Made by a program: the position numbers and the translations under genes | Assembly (NCBI GenBank): GCA_030737875.1 | Contig: CM060915.1 | Span: 567,160,577 to 567,224,576 of the forward strand | Length of the DNA stretch: 64,000 nucleotides | Direction of reading: 5' to 3' | From: Allium sativum | Taxonomy: Eukaryota > Streptophyta > Magnoliopsida > Asparagales > Amaryllidaceae | Shown: positions 45,958 through 58,752 of the stretch, piece by piece | Layout: each line of letters begins with the position of its first letter | Position numbering within the stretch: the stretch's first letter is position 1 | Notes under the pieces: generated by a model | The model's input: the letters and a program-made list of their open reading frames with translations, nothing else | The model's database searches: none | What the model was told of the DNA's origin: nothing

Positions 45958-46046
45958 CACTCAAGCGAAATGAGTGGTCGGTCATGTGAGGGCTGGGTTG
46001 CAAGACGTTCTTGTTGAACCCAGTGTATTTGCCTGTAGAGATACAC
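45958..46046 (+). other. Conserved hairpin cassette (H, 3' LTR)
   Basis: CACTCA/TGAGTG with loop AGCGAAA is at 45958-45976. GGGTT/AACCC enclosing CAAGA/TCTTG is at 45995-46021. GTGTAT/ATACAC is at 46023-46046. Solo LTR S is inserted 17 bases after the last hairpin. Confidence 0.65.
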
Positions 46047-47869
46047 GAGCGTCAGGTGGTCCCTGTAACACCCCGCCTCCGCTAGGGTCACTCGCAAAGG
46101 AATGCACTAGCTTTAGAGGGGCATTATTGGTAAACATGCACAGAAATATCACAAGACAGAACATATAAAATAGCGGAAGTAAAATCGAATTTTCATAAAC
46201 ATGAATACATAAGGTCTAAAGCCTTTTACATCAGAGTACATCAAAACCTGTCTTGCAATAGTAAAGAAGCATAAAGACTTTTTCATAAATTATTCCCCAA
46301 ATAAAAACAGTAAAGTAGCCATAGCCAGGAAAAGTCCAAGCCATCCATGATGACCTTCAAGCAGAAGAAGTCCGAACTAAACAGCAGTGTTTCCTCCCTG
46401 TAACCTGGGGGGGAAACGGAAGAAAAGAGGCAAAACAAAACGGGTCAGTCAAAAAGACTGAGTAAGCCCTATCTACTATTAGTATAAAAACTAGTAAAGT
46501 TAACTGTCATGAGAAACTGAGATGAACATAAGCATGATACAAGATAGGTCAATTAAATCAAAATAACAGGATGAACTACTGAACTCAGATAAACTAGGGT
46601 GTCGTGATAAACTACGATGTCAAGATAAAACAAGGTATCACATTGTCAGGTTCCTATCAAGTATAATATCCCAAGATATCTATCGCGTATAACGTCCCGT
46701 GGCATCTATCCTGTATATCCGCTCTGCACCTACCGTACTAGTATCCCAACTGTATTACGTGTTATCCGTGAATGACCCTTACTCAAAAGTCGTGTAATGG
46801 TCCATGTCAACCTAATATGCCGCATATATAGGTTACTCAACTCATATGTTTCTTTCCATGTATGAGTTCAGTCCTTTGCCGTAGGCTGTACGGGCTTTCC
46901 CATGTAAACGGTTTATCCTTGAAGTTGTTTTGGACTGCAACCCTTGATCTAGTTGTGTTTCCTTACCATGAACTATCGCGCGTCCACTTAGGATTTATGC
47001 CACTTAGGACCGCTAGGGATTATGCTACCTAATGAACGTTTCCGTGTCTCGGTTTGGGTTTTGGCCACCTAGGACCACTAGGGATTACGCCACCCGTCAA
47101 CCGCGCCCTTGATCCCACGTATGTATCGTGAATCGTTTTCCATGTCTAGATGCACATGTTCCCCAATGTGCCATCCGAGTTCCGTGCCAGGGCAAATCAA
47201 GAAATACGGAACTCGGTCGGGAGCTTTAAATCGTCTGCCGATGCAGATATCAAGGTCTGTTTTTGTACCCGTGGCTATGGTCCCACGTGACCCCTCCCTC
47301 AATTACTGAAAGGCAATCCAAGAAAAATCATGTATAAGAACCACTCCACGGCCCCACTATAGCCCACTTTCCTACGGGCCAACCTCACCCATGACTCGAT
47401 AGCAAGCACATGGTCTGTTGGGGGTTCCCTGCCTTTCCGCACGTACACGATTGACTAAAGATGGTAGGTAGTCGGCGATGTGCTATCCAGGGCAAAAACA
47501 AGAATCGTCGACTCCACGCTAATCCATCCCAGTCTTTAGGTTGCTCGCATAGCAACCAAGGCATACTCTTGGTCCTTCTAACGCAGACCTTAACCTCTCA
47601 TGGGCCTAGTATAATTACCTGGCAGCCCACAGAGGGATCCCAAGAATATCCTCACGTCCCCCGAAGCTTTCACTTCGGCACCCAGTGCGCTGGAGCTTTT
47701 ATCCAAGTCAGATAACTTGCTCCCCCTCGTATACTAAGCGATGACCTACCGTATTAGGTTACTCATCGTTTTGAGAATTAGTCCTATGTCCTTAGCTAAG
47801 AATTATTACTTAGTTACCTTTAACTAAGGTTTACCACTTAGCTTACTTTCCCGTTATCCTTGATTAACC

Positions 47870-48790
47870 ACGGTTTTCTACCTAGTTCTTCTAGCTAGGG
47901 TTTGTCTATTGGGTTAAGTGTTATCATTCAAGTCCATGACTTAACCCGCCCACGAATCACGTCAAAGATTGGCTAAGTATTTAAGTTCAAGACTTAGTCC
48001 CACAAGTTGGTTAAGTGTACCCAGAGGCTCATGACTTAACCCTATCAAGTCAAATTGGTCAAGTACTAGCTTACCTTAATCCTATCGGATTATCTTGCTA
48101 GATCGATTAAGCATAGATTATCTTAATCCCATCAAATTATCGAGTCGGATTGGTTAAGTATAGGTTGGCTTAACCCCATCCTCTAATCGTACTACAATGG
48201 TTAAGTATATTCTAAAAAGGTCTTGTGACTTAACCTTATCAGGTCCGCGTATTAGATTGGTTAAGTGTAAGTTACTTAACCCCATCAAATCATCATGTAT
48301 AATTGGTTAAGTATAAGTTGCTTAACCCCATTAAATTATCACGTTAAGTTGGTTAAGTATTGGTTACTTAACCTCATTGAATTACCGAGTTTAAATTGGT
48401 TAAGTGTTTAACTTAACCCCATCGAATTACCGTGTTTAGATTAGTTAAGTGTGGATTACTTAACCCCATCTAATTACCGTGTCGGATTAGTTAGGTGCAA
48501 ATTACTTAACCCCATCCCCTAATCATCTTGTATGGTTAAGTGTCATTAAGAAAACTTACTTAACCTTGCCAAATTATCATGTTGGATTGATTAAGTGTTG
48601 GTTAACTTAATCCCCGTCCACTAGTCGTATAATAATGGTTAAGCGTCATTAGGCAAATCAAATCACTTAACCTACCCAACCTTGTCATGTTTTGTTAAGT
48701 ATCATTAGCCTAACCAATTTACTTAACCCATTTACCCATGTCATATTTGGTTAAGAGTCATTAATCAAATTAACTTAACCCTATCATGTG
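47870..48790. repeat. Tandem GGTTAAGT array in solo LTR S
   Basis: About 15 degenerate units of 50-65 bp have the form (T)GGTTAAGT-n-ACTTAACCCCATC followed by AATTAYCGTGT. Each unit pairs GGTTAAGT with ACTTAACC as a hairpin. Unit length and spacer vary, unlike the GTCGAC modules. Confidence 0.75.
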
Positions 48791-48819
48791 GCATTAATTA
48801 CTTAATGCACCCCAACCTC

Positions 48820-49010
48820 TCACATTAGACTTTGTTGTGGTTACTAGTTAAGCCGGTCGGTTCCGGGTAGCTTTACACCACAACTTGGTCTAACCTCGGG
48901 TTCAAGCACAACATGACCAACTTCTCACATTGGGTCCTATTGTTTGCAACTACTAGTTAGGCCGGTCGGTTCCGGGTAGTTTTACGTTGCAAACTCAACC
49001 CAACCTCGAG
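48820..49010 (-). other. Tandem hairpin pair in solo LTR S
   Basis: In plus letters, hairpin 1 has outer TTAGAC (48825) with GTCTAA (48888) and inner TTGTGG (48835) with CCACAA (48878). Hairpin 2 has outer TTGGGT (48930) with ACCCAA (48998) and inner GTTTGCAA (48942) with TTGCAAAC (48987). Loops contain GCCGGTCGGTTCCGG closed by CTA/TAG. The inner stem of hairpin 2 differs at many bases from A and B yet remains perfectly paired. Confidence 0.78.
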
Positions 49011-50348
49011 TTGGCCACTTTCATGTTTAGTCTAGTGTCATGTTCATAGTCAAGTTTTCAAGCAATTGGGTAGACCTAACTTAATAGGTAAATTCCCAAT
49101 GGGTAGACCTAACTTAATAGGTAAATTCCCAAGCTTATGTTTTTATGCATACTTACATGTCAACTTCCATGTTATGATTCAAGTCATGTTTTCAAGTTGT
49201 ATTTTCATGTCATTAGAAATTACCCATAACATAACCCAACGCTTTTAAACTCGCATATACGTTCGCAACAACTTAATGGATTAAAAGAAGAGACTTGGCA
49301 AAGGCATGACAAAAATGGATATTAAGCCACAAGTTAATCATGGTGGCAAATGAGGCACAAATGTGTTCATTAGCTTGCATGTTACATTCTTAAGCCTCAA
49401 AATCATGCATAAACCCAAACTTGGCACATAAACGAATCATGGTGACAAAAGACATGGAATGATGACTAGAAACTCGCATGTATCATCATATAAGGGTTAT
49501 GACTTCATATGCAAGTTGACATAAAGATTATGAAGGTTCTCATGTTGCATAATGCAACATTTCAACATAAAGGTTGTAGCTTTTAGCTCATAAGATCAAG
49601 ATAATGACTTCATAAGCTTGCATGACATGATAGCATGTATCATTCTCAATGATCAAACCCAAACTTGCAACATGAACATTTAACTTCATAGTTAATATCT
49701 AAGAGTAGGGAAAGGGCTTACATTGTTATGAAGGCACAAATCGAAATGCAAAACAAAGATTGTGATGAAGCCTATGCATGCCATCACCCAAAAACCCAAA
49801 GATGAACACTCGAAATCAATAAAAACCCCATCTTTATGAACAAAGATCAAAGCTTTAGCCTTGAGATCAACTTGAGAAGCTCTCATACTAACATAGGGAC
49901 TCTCTAATACTCTCATGATCATGAAACCTCTCATAGAAATGAAGTGGAGGCTAGGATAGTTGAGTGGAGGCCATGAGAGTAGCAATTTTGCCATAGTTTA
50001 GTTGCATGAATGAATAATGAGGGTTTAGGATAGGTTAGGGTCTTATTTATAGATTAGGCAAGTGTTTTAGGCCATAGGATTAAACCTAGATTCAATCCAA
50101 GCCATCAAAGCATGTCTTGGAGAAGAAGTCAAGTGTAGGAACCATCTAGGGCCTTTAGATTAAAGATGAACCATGAGAACCATCCAAATGCAAAATCTGC
50201 ATTTGAGCGAATCGGCCCACGGGTTGACAGCCAAACACCCTGGATTAACCCCTAGTCGACCCAGCGAGCTCGGGTCGACCTCAAAAATCGGCCGGTTCGG
50301 TTATTCCCCTCTCCCAATTCGCTGTTTTGAACATTTTTGCATATTTAT

Positions 50349-50400
50349 TTATTAAATTTTCAATTATATATATATATATATCAATATATATATATATATT
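50349..50400. repeat. (TA)n microsatellite in solo LTR S
   Basis: There are two runs of TATATA separated by TCAA. This is low-complexity sequence in the U3 part of S. Confidence 0.85.
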
Positions 50401-50638
50401 TCTCTGCGCAACCCATTTCACTTAATTAAGTATACTTTAATTTGGGAATTTTTCGTGAAACTTCGCGAGGCCATATCTTGGTCATACGGACTCCGATTTT
50501 CGAAAACTCAGACTCCATTTCGCGTATTTTTCCGAGACGAACGCAATGGCATAGCCCGTTTCCCTTGATTCAGATTTTACAGTTTAATTCTGCCTCCATT
50601 TATGTTATAACAGGTTATTGAAAATACGGGTTGTTACA

Positions 50639-51371
50639 GTCCCATACCTTGTCAAGGTCGGAATCCAATTCCCAATAAGTGCCTATGGTTTTTTTTGTAT
50701 ATATATACGTGCAGCGTGAGATGCAAGCGTTCCACTAGATTGATATTTACTTGTATTTAGACATTATCATAATATCAGAAAAGATATTGATTACGAAAAC
50801 TGTTTTGGGTTATCGTAAGGTAAAAACCTTCCGTGTTTATGTGTGGATTTGGTCTTACGATTATCCTTTTCTTTTGAAAGGATTTTGAATTAAAAATCAA
50901 GTTGTGTGATACCTTAATACTGTGCGAGTTTTTCTCACTCTGGTTCACCAGACTGACACGGTGTTTTGTAAATGCTTGGGTTAGCCCGGGGTGTACAGGT
51001 TCAGGTTATCAGGTACTGCAAAGTCCAGAGACGAGCTGAAGATGTTCATATAAATAGTATTCCGCTGTGCGATTATATATAAGAGGACAGATTTTCAAAA
51101 CTATCCAGATGTGTGTTGTACTATGATATTGTAAGTATTTTTAAAGGCTCTCAATAAAAAAAAATATTTTTGTATTTTGTTCTGCTGCGATGTGAGACTC
51201 TGTGTTGTAGTTCTTCTTCTTCTTCTATTCTAATATTTCTTTCTTTCTTATCTCACCCTCTAATTTCTCTCTAATGACTATCCAGTGTTTTCGGTGCTTG
51301 GTAGATCGGCATGAGTACGATAAAGGGTATTTGTGTCGATTTTCTAGCCGAAAATCTGCTGGGTCGTTACA
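50639..51371 (+). mobile_element. Element H, 3' LTR, terminal part
   Basis: It continues after S (TSD GTCCC) and matches 11835-12014 plus 39705-40240. It ends GGGTCGTTACA at 51371. The next bases AGTTA (51372-51376) should be H's target duplication, whose partner is upstream of the window. The CTTCTTCTTCTTCT microsatellite is one unit longer than in the 5' copy. Confidence 0.9.
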
Positions 51372-51376
51372 AGTTA

Positions 51377-54300
51377 TTATTAAATAAAAGTAGTTATATT
51401 TTCGATTAACTAAAACTAGCATAGTTAATTCATTTTAAAAGTTTATTTAAATAAATGATAAGTTTTATTAATCGCAAATAACTCGATAATGAATTTACTA
51501 CCCATTACAAACTAATATTATCTCTCGATAATAGTGTAGCCGTTCAAGTTGGGGTATTCTAATTACCTCTCAGACCTTGATCGACAACGTTCTTATCTCA
51601 AGATAGATAAAAGCTTGTAATTTAAAACCAAAATTAAACTATCTCAATAATTCGATATATTATTCCCATATCCATTTATCTTGGTTTTATAAACCAACTC
51701 CCTTTACTTGAAAACCCAGTTTCCATGTTAATTCCTTTTCCCTCATCGAGTAAACTTTCCAGTCTTATTCACCATTCTAATTCAATATGATTTTTATAAA
51801 CCATATCTTACATTGGTAATTTTGTTCTAATCTCTTTACTAATGTTATTCAACTATCCACTATCCTTTTCACTAATCCGTTTAACTGTCCCATTTATAAT
51901 CGCCTCCATTTTAACTTTTTAAAATCTTGTCAAAATCTCCTCAATTACTTATAAACCACTTTTACCGATTTCGTCTGTAAGCTCGGAATAAAAATCCTTT
52001 TATAAAGCTCTTATTACACTTAAATCAAAACTTAATGTTAATTGATCATCTCTTTAACTGAATTCCAATTAAAATTATCACTTTAATTATTAATTAACTC
52101 TAATATTAACTACACTACAAATAGTTGACTTTGATATAACAAAAAATATATAAAATAATTATCCTTTTAAAAGCTTATTCAATAATAATTAACCTTAATA
52201 ACCATAAACAATCCAATAATCACTTCAAATTATAGTTAATCGAAGATTAACTAACATTTAACACTATTTTTTTAATTTAACTAATATTCATAAAATTATT
52301 GATTATATTAATTTTAAATTAAATTAATCCAATTGTTAAATTTAAATTAAAACGGTTGATTTCTGCCAACCGTACATATCAACTAACCATTAACTGATTT
52401 ATGTTATCATTTCATCTTTAAATTAATTAAATAACTTAATTAATTTAAATGATCAGTTAATTGTTTTATAAAAACTATTATTCCCTTTTACTAACCCGTT
52501 AGTTATTTCCTGACTGCAGTTCATAAATCTCATTAATGACCTTAAACTCTTATTATAAACTATTAAATAATTCCTATTCAAACATGATTATAATAGTATA
52601 AATATTCTTGTAAACTTGTTTTCATTTTTAAATATAAAATAAACTCAACACTTTAATTCTGTTATAAAATAAATTTTATACTTTAAAATTGAGTCAATTC
52701 GCCTGACGGTAACACGACACCTTAAAATAGTAGATTTCAGGCCTTCACTGCCAATCACTTAACTAATACTATCGATTGATTAAAATCACAACAATAACAA
52801 TCACATCCATTCAACCATCAGCATTCAGACAGGTTTCAATGTCAATTTGGGGTTCAATCAGTTCATGTGTAAACAACGTAAAAATAAACAACACACATGA
52901 TATTTTGAGGAATCCGGTCGGATCCCTCCAACCTGTCCTTCCATGCATCACAGATTGTTATAACACTTCATGATAGCACATAATTTAAATAAAAAAATTA
53001 ACGACAATAATATAACTAACAACAACCATTTAATCAACCATAAGCAAATAATGCAGCGAATCAATCAACATATATTTTTAATGATATTATATGGATTTAT
53101 CACATCATAACAGTCTATAAAAGTGTGAGAATTAACTCACCAATTTTGTCGATTGATGGTTGTTGTGTTATATCGTATAATTTTAAACCGGCATTTAAAA
53201 TTACATGAATTTCCAACTTATTCCATTTCAGATCAGACCAACTTGTACACGTAGTGCTCGTCATCACGGTCCCAACGAATCCAGTTTCGCTGAAATTCGT
53301 TAACATATGCACAAGTTATGCTAATTTCAAGTTTATATAATTTAAACGATAATTAACTAAGCTAATTATTAATTAATTAAAAATTAAATAACTAATTACC
53401 ACTAAACCAGGCCACATCAGCACATCTTTAAACCCCCAACGCATTTTCTCCTGGACCATGTTCTAAATCCCGATCCTTCTTCTTCTATCCCCTTTCCGAT
53501 GTCTGCTGTTCAAAAAAAAACCATGAGCTCCATCCTCCAAATGCCATCGCATCGCCTCATCTAAGTACCAGAGCTCCGGCTAGATGGCCCACCAGAACCG
53601 CCACAACGAGAGCCTTCATCGCTTGAAACCGTTCGACCCAGAACCTCCTCCTCCACCTGGAAATCCTTAAAGAATGAAACCCGTTCCTGGCCAAAATCCC
53701 ACTGACACAAGCCATCGCATCGAACCAAACCACCGCCAAACAAAGCCTCTTGCCACTGCCCTTCTTTTTACCTCACACTCCCCCACCTGAAAGCGACAAT
53801 CGACGCCGAAAAATCACCATGACCCTTTCTTGCTTTCGAAAATGAACCGGAAACACTTCCCTTCGTTCATCTCACCTTTGCTCCGTCCACACACAATATC
53901 AGCCCCTCCAACCAAAGAGAAAAACGTCCCCCTGCTCGTCCTTTACAAATTTGTCTTTGGACCCAACATCAATCGACAACCTCAGGCACCGTTAAACCAC
54001 CAAGCACAAAAGTCAAAATCCACAGTTTTAGGCCAATTCCGGCCACCACAATTGTCCGTTCACCCACAATTTTTTACAGTAGGTAGATATCGATTAGATC
54101 TACAACTTTGCTTCAGGTTCCATTAGCAAACTCCTAACAGATTGGGAGAAATAATTTATTTTGTATATAGTGGTTTTTCTGCAAATTTTATGGACGGAAA
54201 TGAATTTGGGTTGAGATTTTCTGGTTTGGGGATGAAGGTAAGGTCTATATATAAAGGGAAAAAAATTATTATTTTACGTGGACGCGACTAACGATATTTA

Positions 54301-54547
54301 TTTCGTGCCTATCGTAATTCCAAACGTCGTTTATTCGCTCCGGTCCTCACATACAAACTTCGTTCGCTATGAAAATGGATGTCCTAGTATAATTTGATGT
54401 TACAGTCCCAACGAAACTTGTTTCCTCGAATTCCGAGTCCGTTTGCTCAAACAACGCTTGTTCACGTCCAAATGGTTGTTTTATTTGCATTTAATTTTGC
54501 CATGCCCACAGAATAACTCCGATTTGCGTGCAACTTGAAAATCTAGC
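51377..54547 (-). mobile_element. Element J, minus-strand giant LTR fragment
   Basis: At 51544-51580 it holds, in reverse, the AAGGTCTGAGAGGTA box of H and K. At 53260-53299 and 54399-54437 it holds copies of the CGGTCCCAACGAA box. A GC-rich island (about 53420-53960) lies downstream of a minus-strand TATA-like motif near 54246-54253, the same order as in G, H and K. Both ends are cut, by H on the left and K on the right. The frames at 53557-54126 lie in the island and show no family motif. Confidence 0.7.
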
Positions 54548-55464
54548 TGTCATGACCCGCATTGGCGGTGGTATTATAATTAATTTATTTAATTATATAA
54601 ATAGTGATATAGGGAATATAATGGTCGTGGAATTAAATAATGGTGAATATTTAATTAAAATAATAAATTAAATTATATATTTAGTTCTGAAATAATCAGA
54701 GTTGGCTGAAATGACGATACGGTGTGAACTGGATCATCTATGATATTTAATTCAGTTTAAAATTGAATTAGAATAACGAATATATTTAAATAACGACAGT
54801 TTAAACGTATAATTATATAATAATTAAAATCGAGCTTGAAATGGCGCTGCAGTTCGTAAATTGGCGATTCGAACTTCAACTGAATGTACAGGATTCGTTT
54901 TAAGCCGGATTTCTGTGAAACAAGAAACGTGTGGAGATGGTGGAGTATATCTTTCTAGTGGAAGAGAAAAATCGGGATTTCGTCGTGTAGATTTTGATTT
55001 ACGTCCAAATCAAATTTTAGAAAAGTCGCTGTGGAATTCCTTTATAATTTATAAAGGAATTATTTATATTTATAAAAGGATTTTCATTATAAATGGAATA
55101 TCGATTTAATCGGGGTTTGAAATATCGAGTTATAAATCCCAGTAGAGCTGTATGGTATTCCACTGTGAATATATACGATAATATAAATTTATTTATATTT
55201 AATTTAATTATATTTAAATATATTTATATATTTAAATGGGTCATTCAAAGATTTAAAAATTGTAAGTTTTGCAAACGACCTCAGAATTCGACGAAACCAT
55301 TTTCGTTGGGACCGTAATGTCAAACTCTAGCTGCATGTCCATTTTTGTGATTTTTGGGTATCGTGTGTGATCACACGGATTTTTAAAAGGCAAAAATAAA
55401 ATAAAATAATCAAAAAGAAATATCTAAAAATATCCTAACATAAATATCTAGAAATTTATGAGCC

Positions 55465-55472
55465 TATAAATA
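55465..55472 (+). promoter_or_regulatory. TATA box of the K LTR
   Basis: CCTATAAATACCAC is followed by CTCCCTCCAAACCC at about +20 to +30 and a pyrimidine-rich leader. It has the look of a working plant promoter, about 0.9 kb into the LTR. Confidence 0.6.
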
Positions 55473-57069
55473 CCACTTACTCCCTCCAAACCCTTATACA
55501 TTTCCCGAAATCAACAGACAAAAACATCCGCCATTGTTTTTCTCTCTACAGCATCATTTCCATCTTCCAAATTCATTTTAAAAATCAAAGATAAATTCTA
55601 TAAATCACAATCCCCTTATATATGATATGCTGAGAGTTTTCCCTTCATTTTGATATGAGTCTTGCCGTGTTCGATGTAGTTGCCCTCTTCCAGCGTGAGT
55701 TTCATACTGTCTAGGGTTACATCGTTTGAAGTGTTGAGGCTTTAATTCGAGATTTGGCTAGTGTAGTTGGGTTTAGGTGATCAAACCGCAATTTTGTACA
55801 ATTTTTGGCAAATTTTCACACCGATTCAGTTCGGTGATGTTTGTACCTGCAGCGTGAATGCTGGAAATCGCGTCTTCATCTTGGAGCGCGAGTGAAGCAT
55901 TGTGAGGGTGAGTTGAAGGAGGAAGTGAAGAGAAAGAGAACCGGGGTGAGTTTGAGTGATTTAGTGGAACAACCAAAGCGAACAAGGTGTTTAAAGATTG
56001 GAAATGTCATGGAAATGGTATCTGCGAGTTACGGTAGTTTAGGGGAGAAGGTGTTTCGGTCTGGGCTTGAAGGAGGAATGTGGGCCGAAGAAAAACGGTT
56101 AAGGCCCATTTTAAAAATCCATGTTTTAATTAATTCAAATGTACATAACTATAAATCGTCATAACTGTGTCATATGATATCGAAATTCAGCGAAACAAGA
56201 TCCGATAGGATCGTATGGACAGGAGCAACACTATGGAACTAACTGGAAGTGGATCGGTGCTCGTTTGAATTTACGGCGAAATAAACTGTTTGATTCAAAT
56301 CAAACAATAGTTTATCGTTCTCTAACGATGAACTACGAATGTGAGTAAATCTCACTAACTCTGAACAGTTTATAATTTCATGTTGTATTTTTAGAACTGT
56401 TAAATATTGGTTGATTGACTGTGTGTTGATTGTTTGATTGAACTGCTAGTCAGTTAGTTGAATTTCTATATTGATTCTGTTTAACAGAATATATCATATG
56501 GAACTGAAAGTGATGTTATCTATATTGTTTAACATCTGTGATGCAGGGAAACAGGTTGGAGGAATCCAACTGGATTCCTCAATAGTTATTTTATTGTTTT
56601 CATATATTGTGATATATGATGTGATTTATAATCTGTTGTCGATTATATGTGTTGGACGATGTTGATCATCGTGATTTGATATGTTGAATACCATAACATA
56701 CCGAAATGTTGATAAGGAGGAATTTGTCAAAGTGATATTGGAAAATAAAATATTTATAAATGGAATATTTATAAATAAGAAATATTTATAAATTGGAATA
56801 TTTATAAATAAGAGATATTTAGAAAAAGGGAAAAATGTTATAAAAAGGAAACTGTTATAAGAAGGAAATCATTTTAAAGTGGAGAACCGTTACTAAAAGT
56901 AAATCTTTAAAAATGAATAAACATTGTTAAAAGGGAAATCTTTATAAAGCGAATAAAGGAGTTAAATCGAATATGGTATTCGAAAGTTAGTAAATCGAAT
57001 TAGTTATTCGAAAGGGGTTAGTCGAGTCGAGTTAGTTGAATAGAGTAATCGAGTATTTGTTATTCGAAT

Positions 57070-57480
57070 AAGAGTTAACCAGTTAGAGTTAGATCAATTA
57101 GAGTTAACCAGTTAGAGTTAAAACCAGATGGAGTGAATCAATTAGAGTTAACCAGTTAGAGTTAAACAAGATGGAGTGAATCAATTAGAGTTAACCAGTT
57201 AGAGTTAAACCAGTTGGAGTTAATCGATTAGAGTTAAAGCAAAAAGGAGTTAATCGAATATATAGTTTATTCGAATAGAATAAAGGAGTTAATCGAATAT
57301 ATAGTTTATTCAAATAGAGTTAAGGAGTTAATCGAATATATAGTTTATTCGAATAGAGTAAAGGAGTTAATCGAATATATAGTTTATTCGAATAGAATAA
57401 AGGAGTTAATCGAATATATAGTTTATTCAAATAGAATTAAAAGAGTTATCGAATATAGTTTATTCGATAGGAGTTAAGTG
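57070..57480. repeat. 45-bp and 39-bp tandem repeats in the K LTR
   Basis: About four units of 45 bp with AGTTAACCAGTTAGAGTTAA run to about 57235. They are followed by five units of exactly 39 bp with GGAGTTAATCGAATATATAG and TTTATTCGAATAG (57240-57440). In the 39-bp unit ATTCGA and TCGAAT can pair. Confidence 0.85.
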
Positions 57481-58259
57481 AATAGAGTTAGAGTTAAATC
57501 AAAAGAGTTAAGGGAATAGAATAAATTGAAATAAAGTTATCGAATATACCTTATCGAAGGAAAGAATTATCGAATAGAAAAGATTTGAAAGAGAGTTACG
57601 TAAGGAAGTTTGTTAAAGAATTAGAAGGGTAAACTTTGTCTATTTCAAGGTTAGAAACTTTGTTCAGTTAAGGTCTGAGAGGTAGTATTACCCCAACTTG
57701 ATTGACTTCATTTTTAACTAAGGAATGGTTAAGGTTCGATAGTAAGGGATGGTTAAGTGAATTTAGTAATTAAAGGAAATGGTTTGAGTTGGCATCGCAA
57801 TGGTTTGTTTAAATATCTGTCTAAGTCCAATGAAGAAGCTTTTGAAATGTTTTTCCAAATAAGAAACCAGAAATGTTTTCAAATAAAGAAAACAAGAAAT
57901 GGAAATGTTTTCCATTGTGAATAACGTATATTTTCCAAATTTAGAAAATAAGAAATATTGAATATAAGGAAACAGGAGATAAGTAAATTAATGAAATAAA
58001 GAGATAAATGTTGAATGATGTTTGATCGATATAAATTTCCATTTGGAAATGATATCGTTGTTTGCACACCTGTTTTTCTTTGATAGTTAAATCACAGACT
58101 ATCGAAGTTTTGACCATTTTAACGTTGTTAATATGGAGAGACCGGTTGGATTATTATCCAAAGAACCACTCTGTATTGGCATAAGCGTTGCGAATCATAT
58201 ATGCCAAAGGAAATTGAAGGCGGAGTTATGCAAGGGCAATCCTGTTTACAGAATAGTGC

Positions 58260-58752
58260 CTTCGGTTCATCCTGTTCCTGGATGGCTTGTATGGACAGAT
58301 GTCTGATAGAGTATTTCCAGACGATCACATATATTGATTTCTCCAACCGTACCAAGAGTGGAAGCGGAGAAGGAAACTTCTTTTTGCTAACACATAATGT
58401 ATGGTTGAGGACGTCAATCGGTGATTTGATGGATTTGATGATGTGGCATTCAAAGTGAATCTGGTGTGATGATAAAGCGTAGCTTATAGCCTCACATCCG
58501 GTAAATGATAGAAATCGGGCAGGCAGCATGGCTAAGTCGGTCCCACCGAAGTAGGGTGTATAATCACCTGATCTAGAGTTTCATTTATTTCTAAAATCTA
58601 TTGTTATGCTATCCCATTCGGGAAACGGTTGCTGATCCCAACAATTGGTGATATACATTCGATACACTCAAGCGAAATGAGTGGTCGGTCATGTGTGGCC
58701 GGGTTACAAGATGTTCTTGTTGAACCCAGTGTATTCCTTTCACGATGTACAC
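58260..58752 (+). other. Conserved hairpin cassette (K)
   Basis: TTCATCC with GGATGG (wobble) is near 58267-58287. CACTCA/TGAGTG with loop AGCGAAA is at 58665-58683. GGGTT/AACCC enclosing CAAGA/TCTTG is at 58701-58727. GTGTA/TACAC is at 58729-58752. The 49 bases from GGTGATATACATTC to GGTCATGTG are identical to H, although most of the LTR cannot be aligned by eye. Confidence 0.68.

Larger units (their letters stand above)
40976..46063 (+). mobile_element. Element H, 3' LTR, first part
   Basis: It starts TGCAACATCCCGG after the polypurine tract. It includes a TATA box (42893-42900), a GC-rich island (about 43020-43290), the shared GGGACCGT box (about 43378-43406), and the empty site of G (44338-44342). 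The AAGGTCTGAGAGGTA box is at 44767-44803 and the hairpin cassette at about 45550-46046. It is interrupted at 46063 by solo LTR S. With the second part it totals 5816 bp. The minus frame 43037-43273 in the GC island has no family I recognise. Confidence 0.88.
46064..50638 (-). mobile_element. Solo LTR S, 4575 bp
   Basis: It runs from TGTAACACCCCGCC to ...ACGGGTTGTTACA and is flanked by TSD GTCCC (46059-46063 and 50639-50643). There are no internal repeats of the ends, no primer-binding site and no coding relic, so it is a single LTR left after LTR-LTR recombination. Similarity of its right end to the A right end (GACTCCGATTTTCG, GACGAACGCAATGGCAT) sets the minus orientation. A TATA box is at 50043-50051 on the minus strand. 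It is related to but clearly distinct from A and B. Confidence 0.92.

Noticed and set aside
47078..47715. Overlapping frames on both strands in the GC-richer part of S (47078-47302, 47109-47309, 47461-47715)
   Set aside because: They have no domain motifs and no counterpart frame in A or B. They are likely chance frames in the U5 side of S.
46064..50638. S considered as a complete element with short LTRs
   Set aside because: I see no repeat of the first bases near the end, no PBS and no PPT. The TSD fits a single solo LTR.
53557..54126. Overlapping frames in J that look proline- and arginine-rich
   Set aside because: Frames on both strands overlap in a GC-richer stretch with no motif. They were treated as LTR sequence.
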